Assembly (NCBI GenBank): GCA_016713825.1
Contig: JADJOJ010000012.1
Location: forward strand, 1-64,000
Length of the DNA: 64,000 nt
Origin: Candidatus Leptofilum gracile
GTDB lineage: Bacteria > Chloroflexota > Anaerolineae > Promineifilales > Promineifilaceae
Direction: 5' to 3'
Part shown: positions 52,721-59,995 of the stretch, piece after piece
Layout: the number at the start of each line of letters is the position of its first letter
Numbering within the stretch: position 1 is the stretch's first letter
Made by a program: the position numbers and the translations under genes
The notes under the pieces: generated by a model
Seen by the model: the letters and a program-made list of their open reading frames with translations, nothing else
The model's database searches: none
What the model was told of the DNA's origin: nothing

Positions 52721-53347
52721 ATGTCTCAGGAATTGATAGATGCCATCACCGACATGCGTGAGGATGATGTGCTGAGAATCACCAATGAACTGTTGGACGG
52801 GGGTGCTTCACCGCTGGACATCTTGAACGCATGCAAGGCGGCGATGGAGGTCATTGGCCAGCGCTTTGAAACGGGGGAAGCGTTTATCCCGGAATTGATT
52901 TTGGCTGGGGAGATGATGACGGCCGTTTCCGACATCCTTAAACCGCGCATGGCCGAAGCAGCCGCCAGCGACAAACTGGGCAAAATCGTCCTGGGCACGG
53001 TGGAAGGCGATATTCACGACATCGCCAAAGATATCGTCGTCTTCATGCTCGATCTGAACGGCTTTGAGGTCACCGACCTGGGCGTGGACGTTCCGGCGGC
53101 CAAATTTGTCGAGGCCGTCCAGGAAACCGGGGCCACCATCGTGGGGCTCAGCGGCTTCCTGACGTTGGCCTACGACCCGATGAAAGAGACGGTGGCCGCC
53201 CTGCGCGAAAATGGCCTGAATGTGAAGATCATGATTGGCGGTGGGCAGATTGATGAACAAATCCGCGACTACACCGGCGCAGACGCCTACGGCCGTGACG
53301 CCATGGCCGCCGTCGCTCTGGCCAAAGAATGGGTAAAGGAGAGTTGA
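52721..53347 (+). CDS. Corrinoid methyl-carrier protein with variant B12 motif
   Basis: The 208-residue protein has the helical cap (MREDDVLRITNELLDGGASP) and a B12-binding Rossmann fold. At residues 96-104 the motif reads GDIHDIAKD, so the His99 cobalt ligand is present, but the usual Gly of DxHxxG is Ala102. GLSGFLTLAYDPMKETVA and MIGGGQIDEQIRDYTGADAY follow. It lies 44 bp after the methyltransferase gene and 6 bp before the UroD-family gene, in one operon. It should accept the methyl group from the UroD-family enzyme. Confidence 0.9.
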   Translation: MSQELIDAITDMREDDVLRITNELLDGGASPLDILNACKAAMEVIGQRFETGEAFIPELILAGEMMTAVSDILKPRMAEAAASDKLGKIVLGTVEGDIHDIAKDIVVFMLDLNGFEVTDLGVDVPAAKFVEAVQETGATIVGLSGFLTLAYDPMKETVAALRENGLNVKIMIGGGQIDEQIRDYTGADAYGRDAMAAVALAKEWVKES

Positions 53348-53353
53348 GTCATC

Positions 53354-54682
53354 ATGTTTGTGAGACCTGATAATTGGAAAGAATTGTCTCCGATGGAACG
53401 GCGCAAGGTGCGCTTGGATAATTGGCAAAATGCGCCGGTGGAATTTATGAGCCCGGAAGCGGAAGCCAACTACAAAGAGCGAATCGGCCGTTTGCGCAAG
53501 ATTTACGACATGGAGCCGCACGATCGTCCCATTGCCGATGGTTTTATGGGGGCCAACGAGTACGTGGTGCGCCGCAAGGGGATGAATGGCAAGGACATGG
53601 TGTACAACCATGAGAAGCTGCGCGAGCCGCTGCTGGAGTTCCACAATGAGTTTCAGCCGGATACGGCCGTATCCCCCCTGCCATACCCCGGCAAAGTCAT
53701 GGACCTGCTCAACTACCAGACCTACATCTGGGGCGGCCAAAAGCTGCCCGACGAGCTCACCATCCAGGCCGTCGAAGGCGAATACATGATGGCCGACGAA
53801 TACCGCGTCTTCGCCGCCGACCCCACCGACTTCTGGCTCAAAAAGTACATCCCTCGCGTCATGCCCGCCCTCGGCCCGCTGGCCATGCTCACCGAGTTCC
53901 CCCGCGTCTCCGAAAATGTGGACCTCATCGACATGATCCTGCCCTTTGGCCTGCCGCCCTTCCAGGCGATGCTGCAAACCCTCATGGAAGCGGGCAACGA
54001 GTTGATGAAGATGCTCGGCGCGGTTGGGCAAACTGGCGCGATGATTGCCGCCTCTGGCTTTCCCAGCATGGGTTTCAACATCGTCAAAACCCCGTTTGAC
54101 TACCTGGGCGACACCCTGCGCGGCACCAAGGGCATCCTCACGGATATGTACCGCCGCCCCAACGACCTGTTGGCCGCCTGCGAAGCGTATGTGCCGGTGC
54201 TCATCAACGCCGTGGTCAACGCCAGCGACCGCAACGGCGCACCCGCCGCCCTGTACGTGCTGCACAAAGGGGCCGACTCCTTCATGTCCCAGGCCCAGTT
54301 CGAGAAGTTCTACTGGCCCACCTGGAAGCAGGTGATGCTGGCCCTGTACGAGGAAGGCATCACCAGCTACCTGTTCATCGAAGGCTCTTACAACAAACGG
54401 CTGCAAAACCTGGCCGAGATGCCGGAAAAATCGCTGGTGTGCCACTTTGACCAAACCGAAATGGGGCCGGTGAAGGAAATCCTGAGCGACAAGCAGATCA
54501 TCGCCGGGAACGTGCCTGCTTCGTTGATGGCTACGGGCACGACGGATGAGGTGCGCGCTTACTGCGGCAACCTGATGGACCTGTTCGGCGACGCACCCGG
54601 CTACATCATGGCCCACGGCTGCTACTTTGAAAACACCACCGATGACAAGATGCGGGCGTTCATTGAGTCGGTCAAGCGGTAG
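53354..54682 (+). CDS. Uroporphyrinogen decarboxylase-family methyltransferase
   Basis: The 442 residues follow the URO-D fold seen in MtaA, CmuA and O-demethylase components. Examples are YMMADEYRVFAADPTDFWLK, LVCHFDQTEMGPVKEILSDK and the late PGYIMAHGCYFENTTDDKM, whose His and Cys (about residues 363 and 421) could help bind a substrate-activating zinc. The substrate is a methylated compound, either O-methyl, N-methyl or thiol-linked, that cannot be named from sequence. It is the last gene of the operon and is followed by a strong terminator. Confidence 0.85.
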   Translation: MFVRPDNWKELSPMERRKVRLDNWQNAPVEFMSPEAEANYKERIGRLRKIYDMEPHDRPIADGFMGANEYVVRRKGMNGKDMVYNHEKLREPLLEFHNEFQPDTAVSPLPYPGKVMDLLNYQTYIWGGQKLPDELTIQAVEGEYMMADEYRVFAADPTDFWLKKYIPRVMPALGPLAMLTEFPRVSENVDLIDMILPFGLPPFQAMLQTLMEAGNELMKMLGAVGQTGAMIAASGFPSMGFNIVKTPFDYLGDTLRGTKGILTDMYRRPNDLLAACEAYVPVLINAVVNASDRNGAPAALYVLHKGADSFMSQAQFEKFYWPTWKQVMLALYEEGITSYLFIEGSYNKRLQNLAEMPEKSLVCHFDQTEMGPVKEILSDKQIIAGNVPASLMATGTTDEVRAYCGNLMDLFGDAPGYIMAHGCYFENTTDDKMRAFIESVKR

Positions 54683-54738
54683 CTGTTTATTTCAAGAAGA
54701 AGCTGTTCTCAAGCTGATAAGCTTGTACAGAGGTAATC

Positions 54739-54782
54739 AACAAAAAAACGGCTCAGAGAGATATCTGAGCCGTTTTTGTTGT
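54739..54782 (+). terminator. Rho-independent terminator of the methyl-transfer operon
   Basis: ACGGCTCAGA and TCTGAGCCGT form a stem flanked by A and T runs, followed by GTTGTTTG. The A-rich left flank allows use from both strands. Confidence 0.85.
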
Positions 54783-54819
54783 TTGGGGAAAATCGTTCTC
54801 GTTGTTCCTTAACGCTGCA

Positions 54820-55598
54820 CTAAGACGTTTCGTCTTCCTCGGCGGGCGCATCTATCGGGATTACTTTTTGTGGTTCGGCAAATCGTACATCTACCACCCC
54901 GGTGATGGTTGCTTTTTGCGGTCCACCGCCGGGCACAGAAAAAATGAGCCGCTTGAGGGCAAATACCTGGTCTGGCATCACATCTGGAATGATGAGGGCG
55001 TCGCCCACGCGCGCGGTGCCTTCCACGAAGCGGTACGCAGCCAGGCTCAAGTACAGGTCGCGCGCGCCGGTAAAGAATTGAAACACACGCCAGATTGGGT
55101 TACGGGACCAGTTGGTGTCTACAACTTGCGGCAGCCCTTTTAGCTCAATGTTATCCACCAGGAAAAAGAGCCTGGCTGGGGGATGGAGATGATGAGCCGG
55201 GCATTGGTTTTTAACAGCCGCCATTGCCGGTACTCAATACGTTCCATGATGGCATAAATCACCAGACCGACCAGCACGGCGAAGGGTGAAAAGGCCCAAT
55301 ACCAATGAAACGCGCCGGAAAACAGGGTATAGATGAGCAACCCCACAACCAGCAAAAGCGTAGCGCCCAAAACGTAGTTGAACCTATGCAGAACAATTCC
55401 GCCGATGATGTCTCGATACCAGGCGAGGCGAATTTCTAATTGGGGCTCTTCGTTGGGCAGCAGCCGCTCTTCCAGGGCTTCTGGCTGGAAGGTATCTTCG
55501 ATGTTCCAGCGGAAGTTTTGCGGCAGGCGTTGCCAATAGCTGCTAAGCAGCCCAACAAAGCCAGTTCCGGTTTCTCTACGCGGGTGATTGCTCATCAA
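54820..55598 (-). CDS. Membrane protein with bacterial PH-like (YdbS-type) domain, frameshifted
   Basis: The N-terminal part ends in two membrane helices (about residues 66-90 and 93-112) after EEPQLEIRLAWYRDIIGGIV. The second part (VDNIELKGLPQVVDTNWSRN, LALKRLIFSVPGG-like ending) resembles bacterial PH domains of YdbS/YdbT proteins. One frame change near 55160, in a run of five T on the coding strand, separates the parts; the whole would have about 258 residues. It leads into the LysM gene with 21 bp between. Function unknown, probably envelope-linked. Confidence 0.65.
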
Positions 55599-55619
55599 TA
55601 AACCTAACCTATTGGTGGG

Positions 55620-56168
55620 TTATTGTGACGGTGCGGGAATGTTCAATACTTGTCCCGGTATGATGGTGTGCGACGTTAACCCATTGACGACCATGATGTC
55701 GTTGACGTTGGTGTTGAACTTTTGGGCAATGCCAAACAGGGTATCGCCAGCGACCACGGTGTACTGGGTGGGGCCAGATTCTGGGCGAAGTACAGGATCA
55801 CCGCTGCCGGGTACGGGTGTGGCGGTAACGACAATGGTTTGGATTTGAACGGCCGTTGGCTGTGCCTGTACAGAAGTTGAGGTGGTACCGTCATTGATGG
55901 AATTATCAATGATCTGTTCACTGCGGTCTTTGAACTCCTGGAATTCCACGGAAGTGTCGGCATTTTGCAGCCGATCGTTGGCCCATGAGAACACGAAAGA
56001 GTCTACAAACCAGCCTACCACAAAAAATGTGATGAGCACCCCAATAAAGTAGGTGATCAGTTTACCCAGGTTAAAAGAGCTAAAGGCATCTTTGCGGAAC
56101 AGCAAAAACGCAATAAAGGCAAAGCCCAGAATCAGGGGGGCAAATTTTAAAAGCTCTAAAAAATCCAT
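55620..56168 (-). CDS. Membrane-anchored LysM-domain protein
   Basis: Two N-terminal membrane helices (about residues 5-25 and 35-57) are followed by a Ser/Thr/Pro linker. The C-terminal LysM domain (YTVVAGDTLFGIAQKFNTNV, then IPGQVLNIPAP) binds N-acetylglucosamine polymers such as peptidoglycan. It is 182 residues and intact. It lies between a PH-like membrane protein gene and an M23 peptidase gene on the same strand, which suggests a cell-wall unit. Confidence 0.88.
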   Translation of the reverse strand: MDFLELLKFAPLILGFAFIAFLLFRKDAFSSFNLGKLITYFIGVLITFFVVGWFVDSFVFSWANDRLQNADTSVEFQEFKDRSEQIIDNSINDGTTSTSVQAQPTAVQIQTIVVTATPVPGSGDPVLRPESGPTQYTVVAGDTLFGIAQKFNTNVNDIMVVNGLTSHTIIPGQVLNIPAPSQ

Positions 56169-56252
56169 CTTCTACTCCTTAGTTTGCTTTGGTCGCCAAA
56201 GTGTTAGGATTGTTGACATGCCACGCTGCACGGCTACCGTTCTGATACCGGT

Positions 56253-57536
56253 TTAGGGCAGGAACGTTAGCGGATCGACAAAGGTTTCGTTGACTTTGTC
56301 GTAAATGGTGTAGTGAACGTGCGGGCCTGTGGCATAGCCTACAGCGCCCATTACACCAACTGCCTGGCCTCGCGCTACGGTACCTTCTTCAACAAAGTAC
56401 GAACGCGGATGCAGTAGCCAGACGATCCATTCATCATTTTCAATACGAATTGTGCTGTTATACCATTGGTCGGTATAGGTTGTAACTTCCCCTGGCATGG
56501 GTGCTTGCAAAACGGCCGAACGATTGCTGCTTGAAATGTCGATGCCGGGCAGACTGTAGCTGCACCCATGCACATCTTGTGTTAGGGTAGGGGATTCGGA
56601 AACGGGGTTAAGGCGTGGCCGCAAGCTGTAGCGGCCCAGTTTGTGGGGGTCACCCAGGCAATTTGTATCGTTGGCGGAGCGGGCGTTGGGGATGGCCATT
56701 AATTCTGAGCTGTAAATAGAGACACCAGCGAACTCATGCCATGCTTGCGTGCCCAGATCATAAATCTGGGTACTGATATTGAGGATGGAGAGGGATAACG
56801 GCCGTTCCGCCACATCCATCTGCCCCACAATTATGCTTTGAAAGGCCAGATGCGCTGGCCAGGCTCCAAGCGAAGTTACTGCCACCGTCCCTAGCTCCAC
56901 ATCTGAATAAACCATGTTGGTGTAATTTTCGTCATAATTGTTCATCACATAAGCCGACTTGTTGGCATCTAGCCGTGAGGCTGCACCGCTGCCAGCGTTG
57001 TACGCAAAATAACACCGCTTAATTGTTTCCGGATCTTGCGTTAGATACGTGATTTCCGGACAGCGTATTTTGAATTCGGTTGCTGCTATCGCTAATTGTT
57101 CGCTTACTGCTAAATCTGAAATTGGTCCTGGTGTAAAACAGGGTCGTTGACCGGACCGAACCAAATCATAGGCACCAATGATACCCGTACAGTTTTCTGG
57201 GTTTTCTGCCCGCATGCTGTTCTCTTTGAACCATAGCACGAGCGGGACTTCACGCGGAATATCCGCTTCTCTGGCGATATTATCAGCAATGGGTGCCCAT
57301 TTGATGATTGTGTCTTGAATGTGGCTTGGCAAGGCGTATTGGCCTTCTAAATAGTAGCGACCTCCGGCCAAGAGCCCAGTGGCCAACGCCACAAACAGAA
57401 ACGAATCTAGCATGCCTCTTAATAAGCTGGTGGCAATTATTTGAGGTTGTAGGCCAAGACTTGGTAATACCTGAGTTTGTATCCAGATGCGAAACCAGTC
57501 TGGCAACCATTGCACCATCCTGAGGTAAGGAGACAT
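56253..57536 (-). CDS. Membrane-anchored M23 peptidase with transglycosylase-like N-terminal half
   Basis: One membrane helix (about residues 40-60) is followed by a domain with VPLVLWFKENSMRAENPENC and CYFAYNAGSGAASRLD, reminiscent of lytic transglycosylases (a Glu and a YNAG motif). The C-terminal M23 domain has HGCSYSLPGIDISSS and the metal motif ATGPHVHYTIYD. It would cut peptide cross-links in the wall, and the N-terminal half may bind or cleave glycan. The 427 residues are intact. The promoter region has a CTTTAC/GTAAAG dyad (57553-57569). Confidence 0.8.
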   Translation of the reverse strand: MSPYLRMVQWLPDWFRIWIQTQVLPSLGLQPQIIATSLLRGMLDSFLFVALATGLLAGGRYYLEGQYALPSHIQDTIIKWAPIADNIAREADIPREVPLVLWFKENSMRAENPENCTGIIGAYDLVRSGQRPCFTPGPISDLAVSEQLAIAATEFKIRCPEITYLTQDPETIKRCYFAYNAGSGAASRLDANKSAYVMNNYDENYTNMVYSDVELGTVAVTSLGAWPAHLAFQSIIVGQMDVAERPLSLSILNISTQIYDLGTQAWHEFAGVSIYSSELMAIPNARSANDTNCLGDPHKLGRYSLRPRLNPVSESPTLTQDVHGCSYSLPGIDISSSNRSAVLQAPMPGEVTTYTDQWYNSTIRIENDEWIVWLLHPRSYFVEEGTVARGQAVGVMGAVGYATGPHVHYTIYDKVNETFVDPLTFLP

Positions 57537-57552
57537 AATAATATCATTATAT

Positions 57553-57569
57553 CTTTACATTACGTAAAG
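57553..57569. promoter_or_regulatory. Small dyad upstream of the M23 gene
   Basis: CTTTAC and GTAAAG flank five bases, 17 bp before the M23 start codon. It lies within AT-rich, promoter-like sequence. An operator role is possible but unsupported by a neighbouring regulator. Confidence 0.3.
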
Positions 57570-57654
57570 TCAACAAAATTTATGTCATGTTAGCGGGGGT
57601 TTCAAGGGGAAAAATCAGAAAATAGTCCTACTGACAAGCAGGTAACAAACGGGG

Positions 57655-57698
57655 GCAAAAGGGGGAAGGGAAACGGCCGTTTCCCTTCCCCCTTTTGC
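57655..57698 (-). terminator. Perfect 44-bp palindrome ending the ABC permease operon
   Basis: Two 22-base arms (GCAAAAGGGGGAAGGG...) meet with no loop at an AACGGCCGTT centre. The palindrome begins at the permease TAG stop. It would terminate minus-strand transcription, although the T run is short. It contains one of the ACGGCCGT octamers at its exact centre (57672-57679). Confidence 0.85.
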
Positions 57699-58657
57699 TA
57701 TTTTGAATCAGCCCCAGCATTCACCAGCCGTGGGTCTAGCGCATCGCGCAGGCCATCGCCTAATAAATTGAAGGCCAAAACGGTAATGGAAATAGCAATG
57801 CCAGGCACAAAAACAAGGTGTGGCGCACTAAAGATTTGGTTGCGTTCTGACCCCAGCATGGTGCCCCATTCCGGCGTAGGGGGTTGCGCACCCAACCCAA
57901 GGAACGAGAGAGCGGCCGTATCCAAAATCGCCGTCGCAATACCCAACGTTCCCAAAACAATTAGCGGAGGAAGCGCGTTTGGTAAAATACGGCCGAACAA
58001 AATCTGCCAATGACTCGCCCCCAAAGCCCGCGATGCCTCCACATAATCCGCCTCCCGCACCGACAGCACCGTCGAGCGAATAACCCTGGCATAGGACGGA
58101 ATGCTCACAATAGCAATGGCCAGCATTGCATTGGTCAAATTAGGTCCTAAAACAAACACCAGTGCAATGGCCAGCAAAAAGAAGGGAAACGCCAGCACGA
58201 TGTCCATAATTCGCATAATCAAATTATCAACCCAGCCGCCAGCATAACCCGCAACCGATCCCAAAATCGTGCCGCTAAAAATCGCTACCGTAATGACCGT
58301 AAAGCCAATGCGTAGCGAAACACGTGTGCCGTACAAAATGCGGCTAAAAACATCCCGCGCATTGCCATCTAACCCCAACAGGAATTGTGGTTGTTCCTCT
58401 GGGCAGCCCAGCAAATGAATGCACGGCGCGTCGCGCCGCCGGACGCCTTCCTCCCCAATAAAATCTTCTGTAGGACTATGGGGGGCAATAAACGGGGCAA
58501 AGATAGCCATGATAAACAAAACTGTGAGGATAGTTAACCCAACAACGGCCGATCTCTGCCGAAAAATGCGCCGCAGCGTTAAGCGCCACAGGCTGTTAGA
58601 CCGATAATCACGAATATCAGCAATATTGTCATCTGGAATTTGAGCAACAGAAGTCAT
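57698..58657 (-). CDS. Oligopeptide/dipeptide ABC transporter permease (DppC/OppC type)
   Basis: An N-terminal extension precedes SNSLWRLTLRRIFRQRSAVV, then about six membrane helices. The EAA loop reads EASRALGASHWQILFGRILPN. Motifs GLDGNARDVFSRILYGTRVS and FLGLGAQPPTPEWGTML are classical for DppC. It forms the channel together with the DppB-type gene 21 bp upstream. It is 319 residues and intact. No ATPase genes follow; a strong terminator ends the operon here. Confidence 0.93.
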   Translation of the reverse strand: MTSVAQIPDDNIADIRDYRSNSLWRLTLRRIFRQRSAVVGLTILTVLFIMAIFAPFIAPHSPTEDFIGEEGVRRRDAPCIHLLGCPEEQPQFLLGLDGNARDVFSRILYGTRVSLRIGFTVITVAIFSGTILGSVAGYAGGWVDNLIMRIMDIVLAFPFFLLAIALVFVLGPNLTNAMLAIAIVSIPSYARVIRSTVLSVREADYVEASRALGASHWQILFGRILPNALPPLIVLGTLGIATAILDTAALSFLGLGAQPPTPEWGTMLGSERNQIFSAPHLVFVPGIAISITVLAFNLLGDGLRDALDPRLVNAGADSK

Positions 58658-58678
58658 GAGCGTCCTAGTTTTATTGAA

Positions 58679-59757
58679 TTAATCCAGGCGAATGCGAGGA
58701 TCCAGGAATGCATAAGAAATGTCTACTACAAGATTTAAAAAGACGTAGATAAACGCAATCACTACGACAAATCCCTGAATAATGGGGAAATCACGCGCGG
58801 TGATTGCTTCAAAAACACTTAAGCCAACCCCCGGCAGCGAAAAAATTGTTTCAGTTAAAACCGCGCCACCTAAAATACCTGCCAGCTGCAACCCGGCAAT
58901 GGTTACTACCGGCAGCAGTGCGTTGCGCAAGGCATGCTTCAATATCACAATGTGGTTGGGTAGCCCTTTTGCTTTGGCAGTACGCACATAATCCAGCCCC
59001 AAAGTTTCTAGCATGCTAGAGCGGGTCATGCGGGCAATGATGGACATAGGGATGGTGCTTAGCGCCAGTGCGGGCAGTACCAGGTGCTTCAGCGCATCCC
59101 CAAACACTTTCCAGTCACCGGTGATAAAGGCGTTGAACACATAATGGTTAGAGATAAATTCGTAGAATAAATATTTTGTACTTCCTTCTTCGGCCTGCCA
59201 TTCCCAAAGTATATAAAACGGGTCAGGCGCAATACCAGGCGACAGCCGCCCCGACGGCGGCAGGGCAAAAGAGGTGTCTTTAAGAACGACAGCAAAAAGT
59301 AAATGAGCAAGAGCCCCAGGAAGAATACAGGAATAGAGACGCCAATGTTGGCCCCAATCATCGTGACCACGTCTACGATAGAGTTTCGGCGTACGGCCGA
59401 AATGATGCCTGCCGGTACCCCAACAAGCAAAGCCAACAGCATGGCAGAAATGCCCAACTCGTTGGTCATGGGCAGGCGTTCAACCAGAATTTGGGTAATG
59501 GGACGGCCGAATCGAATCGAGTCGCCCAAATCGCCCTTGGCAATATTCCCCATATAAATGCCAAATTGCACCCAAATTGGCTTGTCCAGGCCATATTCAC
59601 GGGCAAATCGTTCACACGTTTCGGCGCTTGCCTTTTCACCGAGAATAGAGCGGCACGGATCCCCAGGAATGGCGCGAGCCAGCCCAAAAACGACTACCAA
59701 AATGATGAACAGGACAGGTATTGCTAACAGAATGCGGCGGACAGCAAATTGAACCAT
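58679..59757 (-). CDS. Oligopeptide/dipeptide ABC transporter permease (DppB/OppB type), frameshifted
   Basis: The start VQFAVRRILLAIPVLFIILV and LARAIPGDPCRSILG are typical of DppB. GDLGDSIRFGRPITQILVER follows, and the end has DYVRTAKAKGLPNHIVILKH (EAA loop) and FLNLVVDISYAFLDPRIRLD. One frame change near 59275, like a 1-base loss, splits it; the joined protein has about 360 residues, slightly above the family norm. It lies downstream of the binding-protein gene, behind two hairpins. Confidence 0.88.
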
Positions 59758-59832
59758 AAGTTTTTCTCAAGAATTTGTTTAGCAAACCAGTGGGAACCTC
59801 AATTTGTTTGGCGGTTTGCTTAGAAACAAAAG

Positions 59833-59870
59833 ACGGGATGGCCTTTACAGCATTTGTAACAAGCCATCCC
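59833..59870 (-). terminator. Second intercistronic hairpin in the ABC operon
   Basis: CGGGATGG and CCATCCCG, extended by a bulged CTT/AAG, form a stem between the binding-protein and permease genes. With the hairpin at 59947 it may stabilise the upstream message. Confidence 0.55.
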
Positions 59871-59946
59871 GCACCTCTTTTGGAATTAAATAACGTTTGT
59901 TTGTGTCTTCATATTGTTAAAGAAAGTGACGTTATTTTTGCATCCA

Positions 59947-59983
59947 GCTGTGCCAGAGAACCTTCTTGGTTCTCTGGCACAGC
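59947..59983 (-). terminator. Hairpin directly after the binding-protein gene
   Basis: GCTGTGCCAGAGAACC and GGTTCTCTGGCACAGC form a perfect 16-bp stem with a 5-base loop, 13 bases beyond the stop codon. Such hairpins allow much more binding protein than permease to be made. Confidence 0.7.
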
Positions 59984-59995
59984 AATTTTCAATGA

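Noticed and set aside
52808..54616. Minus-strand frame of 602 codons
   Set aside because: It lies opposite the corrinoid and UroD-family genes and is His/Val/Gly-rich noise from their codon bias.
54739..54782. Riboswitch
   Set aside because: It is a simple stem after a stop codon with A and T flanks, which fits a terminator. No B12 riboswitch features were seen before the methyl-transfer genes either.
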